Shown here one piece after another: positions 15,643 through 23,196 of a DNA stretch of 64,000 nucleotides. Location of the stretch: the NCBI GenBank assembly GCA_041660225.1, contig JBAZWV010000002.1, forward strand, positions 1 through 64,000, in the 5' to 3' direction. The notes beneath the pieces were generated by a model. It did no database searches, was not told the origin of the DNA, and saw only the letters and a program-made list of their open reading frames with translations. How positions within the stretch are numbered: the first letter of the stretch is position 1; the number at the start of each line of letters is the position of its first letter. Source of the stretch: JBAZWV01 sp041660225. Lineage in GTDB: Bacteria; Patescibacteriota; Patescibacteriia; 2-12-FULL-60-25. Position numbers and translations under genes: made by a program.

Positions 15643-16104
15643 TCACTTTTCTACGTCCTGTTGATCCACGCCGCTTGCATGCGCGTAATACGTTCCTCCG
15701 GGTCCAAATGCCGTTTCGCGTTCTGTCGTAAATCTCAGAGAGTATCCGTTCGCTGTTCCTTTATACCGATAAAACTCATTCGCACGCGGACCGACGGGAA
15801 TGCGCTGCAAGATCACAACGCCACCGCCATCCGCGCCCGTAAACCCATTCGTCGTGAGTCCAACGGCGTTCGATCCCGTTTTCCCCAGATCAATTGGATC
15901 GCTGACAGGATAGCTCGCCTTCTGAAGCCAGTATTGCGTGAGTCCGCTGTGCATCACACTGATATCAGAAACGCGCTTGGCGTCACGCGTTGTCGCTCGG
16001 GAAACGCTGAGCGCGTAGATAGCAACTGCCCCGAGAATGCCGATGATGGCAAGGACGAGCAAAAGCTCCAGGATCGAAAAACCGCTTTTCAGACGAGAAC
16101 GCAT
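15643..16104 (-). CDS. Type IV major-type prepilin
   Basis: 153 residues. Leader MRSRLKSG is followed by FSILELLLVLAIIGILGAVA, with Glu5, then the helical segment DAKRVSDISVMHSGLTQYWL. The head is a short beta-sheet domain with YRYKGTANGYSLRFTTE, as in PilA/GspG-like proteins of Candidate Phyla bacteria. It has its own extended -10 promoter next to the start and a terminator from the preceding pilin immediately upstream, so it is a separate unit. Confidence 0.85.
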   Translation of the reverse strand: MRSRLKSGFSILELLLVLAIIGILGAVAIYALSVSRATTRDAKRVSDISVMHSGLTQYWLQKASYPVSDPIDLGKTGSNAVGLTTNGFTGADGGGVVILQRIPVGPRANEFYRYKGTANGYSLRFTTERETAFGPGGTYYAHASGVDQQDVEK

Positions 16105-16114
16105 ATCACTCGTG

Positions 16115-16123
16115 AGTATAGCA
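16115..16123 (-). promoter_or_regulatory. Extended -10 promoter (TGC TATACT) of the pilin at 15643
   Basis: Minus-strand TTGCTATACT with the -10 at 16115-16120. The ATG lies 10 nt beyond it, giving a leader of 0-4 nt. It overlaps the U-tract of the preceding terminator. Confidence 0.55.
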
Positions 16124-16154
16124 AAAAACGCCCCGATGCGACATCGAGGCGTTT
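16123..16154 (-). terminator. Intrinsic terminator of the cysteine-rich pilin
   Basis: Minus-strand hairpin AAACGCC-(mismatch)-CGATG / CATCG-(mismatch)-GGCGTTT with a short loop, then a T-run. It lies 17 bp after the stop at 16172. Confidence 0.75.
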
Positions 16155-16171
16155 CTGTATCCGGAGACGAA

Positions 16172-16663
16172 CTAGTTTACGATTCCGTTCTGGTTGGCCG
16201 TGTGCGCCGTACCAGCGGAAAGACCCTGAACCGCCGTTCCCTGCGTGGCGAATCCGAGCGTGTACGTCGAGATGTCGGTCACAGCCTGGAACGAGTATTC
16301 ACAGTTCGCAGCGGGACAAGCGGCGTTCGCGCTCCACTGCGGATCTTTGACGTTGCTCAGGTTAATGTAGGTGGCCGTCACGTTGTTCACGGCGACACCA
16401 TCACACGTTGTGCGATAAATCGTACAGGTGCTGATCTTGGAAGCCGCAGCACAGGCTGCAGTACCGGCAGCGTTACAGAGAACGGCTCCATCCTGCGCGG
16501 AAGCCGCGAGAGCGGACACCACGGCGCGGATATCGGCGACGCGCTTCGCGTCATTTGCCTTTTGACGGGCATTTCCAAACGCGACGACGGCCAACGTGGC
16601 CAAGAGACCAATGATGGCGATCACGACCAGCAATTCGATGAGCGTAAAACCTTTTCGCTTCAT
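16172..16663 (-). CDS. Type IV major-type prepilin, cysteine-rich
   Basis: 163 residues from the ATG at 16663 (MKRKGFTLIELLVVIAIIGL). This gives the shortest canonical leader, cleaved before Phe, with Glu5. The N-terminal helix DAKRVADIRAVVSALAASAQ is followed by a head with six cysteines (LCNAAGTAAC, STCTIYRTTC, AACPAANC). Three structural disulfides are likely. It has its own promoter (16725) and its own terminator, which suggests high independent expression, as expected of the main pilin. Confidence 0.88.
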   Translation of the reverse strand: MKRKGFTLIELLVVIAIIGLLATLAVVAFGNARQKANDAKRVADIRAVVSALAASAQDGAVLCNAAGTAACAAASKISTCTIYRTTCDGVAVNNVTATYINLSNVKDPQWSANAACPAANCEYSFQAVTDISTYTLGFATQGTAVQGLSAGTAHTANQNGIVN

Positions 16664-16724
16664 ACGGACAAGATTCTTACTCCGACATGACATCGGAGGA
16701 CAAGCTAAAGAATAAGATATCCCC

Positions 16725-16733
16725 AGTATAGCA
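16725..16733 (-). promoter_or_regulatory. Extended -10 promoter (TGC TATACT) of the cysteine-rich pilin
   Basis: Minus-strand TGCTATACT, -10 at 16725-16730. No good -35. Unlike most operon heads here it leaves a leader of about 55 nt, which contains a small hairpin (CTCCGA...TCGGAG), so pilin mRNA may be stabilised or controlled at its 5' end. Confidence 0.5.
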
Positions 16734-16742
16734 CATCTCCGC

Positions 16743-17948
16743 CTAGACTGCGGAAGACAGGCTGTAGAGCGGCAAGAGAATCGCAGAAACCATCACACCG
16801 ACGCCGACGCCGAGCAACACCATCACGGCCGGTTCGATAAGCGAAACCATGTTTGCGACGAGGTTATCAATTTCACGTGAGAAAAATGCGGAGAGACGCT
16901 GAAGCACTTCCTGGATCTTTCCCGTTTCTTCTCCCACGCCAAGCATTTGTGTCATCATCACCGGCACAAACTTTTCGCGTTGCATCGCTGTCACAATCGA
17001 ATTACCGTCGTTCACTTCGCGAATGGTTTCAAACACAAGCTCTTTCCAACGCGCATTCGCCATCACGCCGGAAACAATTTCAAGTGCCGTCACCATGTCG
17101 ACGCCTCCCTTGGACAACGTGGACAGCGAACGCGCAAAACGAACCACGTAAATGCGTTGAAACAGTTTTCCAAAAATCGGAATCTTCATCTTGAGTCCAT
17201 CCCACGTATACCGACCTCGAAGCGTCCGGATCCAGGCTCGGAATGCAAAAACCAATAACACGGTGACGATAATGACGAGCCACCAATAATTCGCAAAAAT
17301 GCCGGACACGAAAATCAATGCACGGGTCGAAAACGGCAATGGGATGTTGGATTCTTGCAGAATCGCGGTGAGTTTCGGCACCACGAACGTCATCATGATA
17401 AACGCGACGGTGAGTAAGCCCGTCAAAATAAATGCGGGATAAATCATCGCGCCCTTGATCTTGGCATTCAAGTCGTAATCCTTTTCAAGCTGATCCGCGA
17501 GATATTCCAGCACCTCCGTCAGCTGACCGGACGTTTCACCGGATCGAACCATGTTCACATAAAAATCTCCGAAGACCTCGCCGTGCCGATCCAGCGCATC
17601 CGAAAATCGCGAACCGCCTTCGATTTCGTTGCCAATATCATTCATGACGCCGCGCAACCGCGTGTTATCCGTCTGTCGCGCGATGTTCCGAATCGCATCC
17701 ACGATCGGAACGGATGCCGAAACCATCACAGAAAGTGTCCGCGAAACAACAACGAGGTCCTTCTCGCTGATGCGATTCAAAATCCCCCGTCCGCCGCCGC
17801 TTCCGCTCTCTTTCTGCTCTTCGAGCAGCACAATGCTGTATCCGCGCTCCGTCAGCGCATCTGAAGCATTTTCACGATTCGCCGCCTGCACCACTCCGGC
17901 CTGGACGGATCCGTCCGGCGCAGCAACGCGGTATTTAAAATTCGGCAT
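16743..17948 (-). CDS. pilC: Type IV pilus inner-membrane platform protein
   Basis: 401 residues from the ATG at 17948 (MPNFKYRVAAPDGS). The upstream frame extension overlaps the response-regulator gene and is rejected. Two GspF domains (about 65-190 and 270-395), each ending in a membrane segment; FARSLSTLSKGGVDMVTAL and MVRSGETSGQLTEVLEYLA are family motifs. It anchors the assembly ATPase PilB to the membrane. It ends 79 bp before the pilin, where the pilin promoter begins. Confidence 0.93.
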   Translation of the reverse strand: MPNFKYRVAAPDGSVQAGVVQAANRENASDALTERGYSIVLLEEQKESGSGGGRGILNRISEKDLVVVSRTLSVMVSASVPIVDAIRNIARQTDNTRLRGVMNDIGNEIEGGSRFSDALDRHGEVFGDFYVNMVRSGETSGQLTEVLEYLADQLEKDYDLNAKIKGAMIYPAFILTGLLTVAFIMMTFVVPKLTAILQESNIPLPFSTRALIFVSGIFANYWWLVIIVTVLLVFAFRAWIRTLRGRYTWDGLKMKIPIFGKLFQRIYVVRFARSLSTLSKGGVDMVTALEIVSGVMANARWKELVFETIREVNDGNSIVTAMQREKFVPVMMTQMLGVGEETGKIQEVLQRLSAFFSREIDNLVANMVSLIEPAVMVLLGVGVGVMVSAILLPLYSLSSAV

Positions 17949-17953
17949 GCGGG

Positions 17954-18331
17954 TTAAGAGGCGCCAAGAATTTCCTTGATCTTCGCGACGGTTTCGTGTG
18001 GCAACGAGTGTGCCTTGATCACATATCCTGCCGCACCGAGCGCCATGCATCGTTCAACATCTTCGCGCTGACCAAGATTGCTCAAAATAAGGACAGGAAT
18101 CGCTTTGGTTGCCGCATCCTGTTTCAACTTCTCAAGAACCTGAAATCCATCAAGTCTTGGCATGATGAGATCAAGCAAAATCAATGCAGGTGTATCTTTG
18201 CCCGCCAAACGCAACCCGTCCTCACCATTCGTCGCGAGCGAGACATCGAATCCTTCGAGCTCCAATTTTTGAGCGTAGATACTTGCAAGAAATCCGTCGT
18301 CTTCCACCAGGAGGATATGTTGTTTGGGCAT
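17954..18331 (-). CDS. Single-domain response regulator (CheY/PilG-like)
   Basis: 125 residues, a receiver domain with no output domain. Acidic pocket Asp11/Asp12, phosphoacceptor Asp54 (LLDLIMP), Ser84 (LSN) and Lys106 (VIKAH). It lies between pilB and pilC with 3-5 bp spacing, so it is made with the pilus motor. By analogy with PilG/CheY proteins it may tune PilB activity. No histidine kinase is in the window. Confidence 0.87.
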   Translation of the reverse strand: MPKQHILLVEDDGFLASIYAQKLELEGFDVSLATNGEDGLRLAGKDTPALILLDLIMPRLDGFQVLEKLKQDAATKAIPVLILSNLGQREDVERCMALGAAGYVIKAHSLPHETVAKIKEILGAS

Positions 18332-18334
18332 AGA

Positions 18335-20080
18335 TTATTTGTCTTCGGATGTTTCCTGGCCCAAGCGTAGCACCTCCTCCACGGTTGTGAGACCTTCAAG
18401 CGCTTTGAGCAAAATATCCTGACGCAACATGAGCATCTCCTGGCTCTTCGCTTCCGCACGAACTTCGTCGATCGGAAATCCTTTTTCAACGAGACGCTTC
18501 GCCTGCTGCGTGAATTGAAACAACTCCGCACACGCCGTACGGCCGCTATAGCCGGTGTCTCCGCAGCGCGCACATCCTTTGCCGTGATAAAACACGAGCG
18601 TGCCATTCGGATCAAATCCTGCTGTGTAATATTTTTTCGGGATTCCCAAAATTTCCTTGCGTAACTTCTCAACCGTTTCCGGCGCGATCTCCTGCGGCTC
18701 TTTGCAATGCGTACAAATTTTTCGGGCAAGACGCTGCGAAATGCCGAGGTTCAGCGTCGCGGCCAGCAAAAACGGTTCAACGTGCATGTCCACGAGACGC
18801 GGCACGAGACCGAACACATCATTCGTGTGGAGCGTCGAAAAAATCAGGTGACCCGTGAGCGATGCATGAATCGCAAGCTCGGCGGTTTCACGATCGCGGA
18901 TTTCACCGACCATGATCACGTTCGGATCTTGACGGAGAAGTGAACGAAGTCCTGTCGCAAACGTATATCCGATCTCCGGACGGATCTGCGACTGGTTGAC
19001 GCCACCGATGTAATATTCGACCGGATCTTCAAGCGTCGAGATATTCCGACCTTCGTTATTCAACAGATTCAGTCCGGCAAACAACGTAGTAGATTTACCC
19101 GATCCGGTCGGACCCGTGATGAGAAACAGACCAAACGGCTTCAAAATTTCCTTCTTGATGATATCGATATACTCCTTGCGATATCCAAGCGCCTCAAACG
19201 TCGGCGCGCCGACAGAAGTATCAAGAATACGCATCACGACTTTCTCGTAATCCACGACCGGAAGCGTCGAAATACGGAAGTCGATCTTCTTGCCATTGAT
19301 CTCTTCGGTAATGCGTCCGTCCTGTGGAATGCGCGTTTCATCAATCTTCAAGTTTGCAAGCACTTTGATACGCGATACAAGTGCAGGATGCACGTAGATC
19401 GGCAGCGTGAGCGATGTCCGCAATACGCCGTCGATGCGATACCGAACGCGAGACTCTCCGTTCGCAGGTTCGATATGGATATCAGACGCTCCGCCTTCCA
19501 CCGCTTGCCGCATGATCACCGAAACCATGCGTGAAACAGGCGCACCCTTGATCACCTCTTCGAGATTCGTAATCTCTTCCTTTGTCTGTTTCGTTTTCGA
19601 GAATTTCCCTTTTGCTTCGGCCAATGCGGATTCGACCTCCCCTTCCCCGCCTTCGCTCCCTGCCTGTCGAAGCAGCGCATTGATCTGACCTGCGGTGATC
19701 ACGACGATCTGGAGCGTCCATCCTTTTTCGTTGGTTAAAAACTGCATCGCTTCGACCGCGCGAAAATCTTTCGGATCCTGCATTGCGACCTGCAGGGTCT
19801 TGCCGTCAAACCCGATCGGGACAACACGATAGGCATTGATCGTTTCTTTCGGAATCAACTCGATAACCTCTTTCGGCGTCTGAACATTCGTCAGATCCAC
19901 AAACGGCAATGCGGCGGCTTCGGCTTTCACTTTTGCAAAATCAAGATCCTGAACGTATCGCCCGCCGACCGCAGCCTGTTCGAGCGTCTTTCCGCGTGCG
20001 ACGAGATCCTGAATAAGCTTGAACGTTTTTTCGTCCACGAGACCCTTCGTCTTTAACAGTTGCAACATCTGTTCATCCAT
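18335..20080 (-). CDS. pilB: Type IV pilus assembly ATPase
   Basis: 581 residues. An N-terminal MshE/T2SSE_N region (about 1-160) precedes the ATPase core: Walker A GPTGSGKST, Walker B region IMVGEIRDRETAELAI, and a C4 zinc site (CTHCKEPQ and CARCGDTGYSG). It hydrolyses ATP to extend the pilus. No PilT retraction ATPase is in this locus. The stop is followed by TCT and then the ATG of the response regulator. Confidence 0.95.
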   Translation of the reverse strand: MDEQMLQLLKTKGLVDEKTFKLIQDLVARGKTLEQAAVGGRYVQDLDFAKVKAEAAALPFVDLTNVQTPKEVIELIPKETINAYRVVPIGFDGKTLQVAMQDPKDFRAVEAMQFLTNEKGWTLQIVVITAGQINALLRQAGSEGGEGEVESALAEAKGKFSKTKQTKEEITNLEEVIKGAPVSRMVSVIMRQAVEGGASDIHIEPANGESRVRYRIDGVLRTSLTLPIYVHPALVSRIKVLANLKIDETRIPQDGRITEEINGKKIDFRISTLPVVDYEKVVMRILDTSVGAPTFEALGYRKEYIDIIKKEILKPFGLFLITGPTGSGKSTTLFAGLNLLNNEGRNISTLEDPVEYYIGGVNQSQIRPEIGYTFATGLRSLLRQDPNVIMVGEIRDRETAELAIHASLTGHLIFSTLHTNDVFGLVPRLVDMHVEPFLLAATLNLGISQRLARKICTHCKEPQEIAPETVEKLRKEILGIPKKYYTAGFDPNGTLVFYHGKGCARCGDTGYSGRTACAELFQFTQQAKRLVEKGFPIDEVRAEAKSQEMLMLRQDILLKALEGLTTVEEVLRLGQETSEDK

Positions 20081-20082
20081 AT

Positions 20083-20460
20083 TTAGGGCGTTGGCGGCGG
20101 AGGCAACTCTTCAATCAAAGGCTCCTCAATCAACGGTTCCTCGATGATCGGTTCAATCACGATATCTTCAGAAGACGTTGCGGACGCAGGCGGCGGCAAT
20201 GGCACGAACGGATTCACGCGTCCCAACTCCCCTTTTTCAACGTGCGCAGGTCCGAGCGGTTCGAGACGCTGAAATACCGGATGCCGGGAAACGTCCGCAT
20301 TCGGATTGAAATTGATTTTTGATTTGGCGGGTGGCGGTGGCGGAATTGGAACGGGCTCAAGCGCTTGCGAACCAAACCAAAACGCAGCGCCCAAACACGC
20401 AATCGCAAGCAAAAGCATCACGATGCGGGAAAAAATGGGAGCGGAAACGTTTTGAGGCAT
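20083..20460 (-). CDS. PilP-like proline-rich membrane protein of the pilus locus
   Basis: 125 residues from the ATG at 20460, 1 nt after the PilO stop. One transmembrane helix (about 10-30), then VPIPPPPPAKSK, a segment GELGRVNPFVPLPPPA similar to the GRxxPF motif of PilP, and a C-terminal acidic/proline repeat (EPLIEEPLIEELPPPP). Position after pilO agrees with PilP. There is no PilQ secretin to contact, as expected for a cell with no outer membrane, so the role is probably limited to the inner alignment complex. Confidence 0.6.
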   Translation of the reverse strand: MPQNVSAPIFSRIVMLLLAIACLGAAFWFGSQALEPVPIPPPPPAKSKINFNPNADVSRHPVFQRLEPLGPAHVEKGELGRVNPFVPLPPPASATSSEDIVIEPIIEEPLIEEPLIEELPPPPTP

Positions 20461-20461
20461 G

Positions 20462-21073
20462 TTAGCGTTGGATTGGAGTTGCACCCGTTGGTCGGGGCGA
20501 ATACATATAGGTCTTCATCTGCAGGGCATATGCCGATTCGGCGCCTTCCGTGCCCTGGGTCGAAACATTGATCCCATCAATATCAAGAATGCGGAGACTC
20601 GCTTCTAGGTCGCGGATGAACTTCTTGATCTGCGGATAATTTTCCGCCATCACCGTCATATTGATCGTCAACTCACCGACGGATGACGTCGTGACGCGTC
20701 CGGCCGCATCTGCAAATGATACGTTCGCAATCTTCACACCGTCCCGATCCGCCGTTGTTCCGAACAACACGAGCAATTCCGGAATCTCCTGCTTTCGTGG
20801 CATCGCTTGATCCACTTTCTCCAAAATGTTCGGAGGAATCGTTTGCGCGGCAGAAATGGATTGATCCAAACTGTTTACGTACGCCGTCTCGTTGTCGAGC
20901 GCGGCAAGCGTGGACACGACCTGGGCATTCGTCGCCTTTACGTCATCAAGCATGGGTTTGAGAACGACTGTGGCTGCAAGCAAAAAGATCAACACCATGA
21001 AAAAGAACACCGCGCCGTAATAATCGGTCAGCAATCGGGAAGGCGGTTTTGGTGCGGTTTTCTTGATGTCCAT
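20462..21073 (-). CDS. pilO: PilO-like type IV pilus alignment protein
   Basis: 203 residues from the ATG at 21073 (MDIKKTAPKPPSRLLTDYYG). A short cytoplasmic tail, one transmembrane helix (about 20-42), a coiled-coil (about 45-95) and a ferredoxin-like C-terminal domain with YPQIKKFIRDLEASLRILDI, which matches PilO. It forms the PilN/PilO heterodimer on the outer face of the membrane. Confidence 0.85.
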   Translation of the reverse strand: MDIKKTAPKPPSRLLTDYYGAVFFFMVLIFLLAATVVLKPMLDDVKATNAQVVSTLAALDNETAYVNSLDQSISAAQTIPPNILEKVDQAMPRKQEIPELLVLFGTTADRDGVKIANVSFADAAGRVTTSSVGELTINMTVMAENYPQIKKFIRDLEASLRILDIDGINVSTQGTEGAESAYALQMKTYMYSPRPTGATPIQR

Positions 21074-21074
21074 A

Positions 21075-22109
21075 TTAGCGAGACGCAACGGGTTGCGGGA
21101 TCGGTTCGATCGTTCGAAGAATATCCGGATTCAATGCGAGTCCGATTTGAAACATGACGGCTTCGAGATTACCCGCGTCATTATAGTGAGCCTGATATCC
21201 CATCGCTTGCACCGATTGCGCGATCCCGGACGTTTCAAACGCAACAATCTGACGCGCAGCCGATGCAAATGACGGTGCCGTCGTTCCCAAAATCAAGCGG
21301 CCGTCCGGTGACAATGTGAATGTCGAATAAAACACATCCGGAACCGTGTTCTCTTCGAGCGCGTCAAAGAGTCGGCTTGGCGAAAGATGACGATCCAAAA
21401 CCTGCGTGAGGGCTTTCAAACGCGGCTCCAGATCTCGGAATGATTCCCAATTCGACAATCGCTCTTGCGACATCCCTTGCGTTGACGATAATCGCGACAT
21501 TGCCTCTGTGAGATTCGCGCTTGCCCGATCGCCTTGCCAGTAGAGCAATCCATATCCGCCACCGATAAGGGCGAGAAAAAGCATCGCCATAAAAATCAAC
21601 GTAAACCGACGACGCGAAATGTCGACGCGAATCCTCGAAGCATTCTCGTCGATAAAACTCACCTGTACCGGTTTGCGCACCCGACGGATAACGCGCACGC
21701 GTCGCGGTGCTTGCGCCGACGGCATGATGCGCGCCTTCCCTGGCTGTATCTGTGCAGCACCTCCTGCTGTCGGGACCAAACCGGTTACGCCGGCCTTCTT
21801 GGTCGGTGGTTTGAAAAATTGCGGCGGCAGTTTCGGCGGCGCCTCGGAGACACGCGATTCGAACAGCTTGGACTTCACCTCTTCAAAAAACGATTGTGTC
21901 TTGAACAGGATACGCGCAACAAGCGGCTCCCCCTCAAGAACCTCTCCGATCTCGCCTTCATCCACTTCGATAATCTCGATGTCTTCCTCTTCCGCTTTTG
22001 GAATGTACATCTTCAACTTATCCTCCTCTGACGGCGGTCGCGGGCTCTTCTTCAATTCCTCTTCCTTTTTCCGAAGTTCTTCGGGGAGGAGGGAGATTCC
22101 GTCAGACAT
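21075..22109 (-). CDS. pilN: PilN-like pilus alignment protein with long acidic cytoplasmic extension
   Basis: 344 residues. It starts with the PilM-binding motif ISLLPEELR (about 5-13), but the transmembrane helix is at about 172-192 instead of near residue 20. Between them lies a long insert: acidic (EAEEEDIEIIEVDEGE), Pro-rich and basic (RRVRVIRRVRKPVQV). The periplasmic-side domain (about 195-344) has a coiled-coil and an alpha/beta fold. So the PilM-binding peptide is tethered about 160 residues from the membrane. Confidence 0.8.
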   Translation of the reverse strand: MSDGISLLPEELRKKEEELKKSPRPPSEEDKLKMYIPKAEEEDIEIIEVDEGEIGEVLEGEPLVARILFKTQSFFEEVKSKLFESRVSEAPPKLPPQFFKPPTKKAGVTGLVPTAGGAAQIQPGKARIMPSAQAPRRVRVIRRVRKPVQVSFIDENASRIRVDISRRRFTLIFMAMLFLALIGGGYGLLYWQGDRASANLTEAMSRLSSTQGMSQERLSNWESFRDLEPRLKALTQVLDRHLSPSRLFDALEENTVPDVFYSTFTLSPDGRLILGTTAPSFASAARQIVAFETSGIAQSVQAMGYQAHYNDAGNLEAVMFQIGLALNPDILRTIEPIPQPVASR

Positions 22110-22112
22110 TGT

Positions 22113-23183
22113 TTATTCGATATCGCGCATCGCGCAGCCGAGAGCAATGGTGAAACGTGATCCGATTTCATCCAGCACGGGACGTAGGTCTTGCGGATAA
22201 ATGACACGCGCCCACGGATCACCGAGATACGCATTCACATTCATGAGCTGTGTCAGAAATTCTGGCAAGCGCGGCAAGAGCGCGGATCCGCCCGTCAGAA
22301 TGATCTTATCGATCCGCTTTCCTTGCCCGCCTTCGGTTTGCCCTTGATACAAATTGAAAGAATATTTGATCTCATCGATGATCGGCTTGAGCAACGTATT
22401 CAGAATCGGTGAAATATCTCCCTGTGGCGCAAATGATTGCATCGAACGGATGTCACGCTTCATCGAATCCGCCTGCTCAAACGGAATACCGAGCGTTTTC
22501 GAAATCGTTTCGGTAATCGCACGCCCACCCGTCGCGATCGAACGGTTCAAAAACGGAATGCCGCGCTCGATCACCGAAATATTCGTGCGTTGCGAGCCGA
22601 TATCGATCACCATGATGCTGGATCGATCCTTGCCGATCAGCGAACGAATCATCGCGAAGGCTTCGGTCTCGAGTGAAATGAGTTCGAGTCCGGCTTTCTT
22701 AAAAATATCGACATACCGATTCACAAGCGGCTTCGGCGCACCCGTCATCAGCACGCGCGTGACTTTTTTTCCGCCTTCGCCATCTATCGAGTCGATCGTT
22801 TTGGAATCAAGCGTAATTTCTTCGAGCGGAACAGGAATCAATTTTTTTGCCTGCCACTGAATCGCCTCTTTCAATTCTTTTTCATTTGATGCAGGCACGC
22901 TGATGATGGACGAGAAGACGCTCGCGATCGGCAATGCGGACACAGCCTTCTTGGTGGTGCATTTTGATTTTGCCACCATCTTCTTAATCAATGCCGCCGT
23001 TCGATCGACATCCTCGGTAAGCGGCGTTCCGCTTTGTGCGAGCGATGGAAAATCGACGAACGCGTACGTCACGAGCCGGGCACGTCCCTTCTCATTCATC
23101 AGTTCCACGAGCTTGATCCCGGAGAGCCCAAGATCGATGCCGAGGTAACTTTGTTTTTGTGGAGCGTGTGAAAAGAGAGGCAT
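22113..23183 (-). CDS. pilM: Type IV pilus cytoplasmic ring protein (actin-like ATPase fold)
   Basis: 356 residues. GIDLGLSGIKLVELMNEKG at the N-terminus, VIDIGSQRTNISVIERGIPF in the middle and KIILTGGSALLPRLPEFLTQ near the C-terminus are the actin-like nucleotide-binding motifs of PilM. It binds the N-terminal peptide of PilN (next gene, 3 bp downstream) and links the alignment complex to the motor. Confidence 0.93.
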   Translation of the reverse strand: MPLFSHAPQKQSYLGIDLGLSGIKLVELMNEKGRARLVTYAFVDFPSLAQSGTPLTEDVDRTAALIKKMVAKSKCTTKKAVSALPIASVFSSIISVPASNEKELKEAIQWQAKKLIPVPLEEITLDSKTIDSIDGEGGKKVTRVLMTGAPKPLVNRYVDIFKKAGLELISLETEAFAMIRSLIGKDRSSIMVIDIGSQRTNISVIERGIPFLNRSIATGGRAITETISKTLGIPFEQADSMKRDIRSMQSFAPQGDISPILNTLLKPIIDEIKYSFNLYQGQTEGGQGKRIDKIILTGGSALLPRLPEFLTQLMNVNAYLGDPWARVIYPQDLRPVLDEIGSRFTIALGCAMRDIE

Positions 23184-23196
23184 AAAGGTCAGATGA

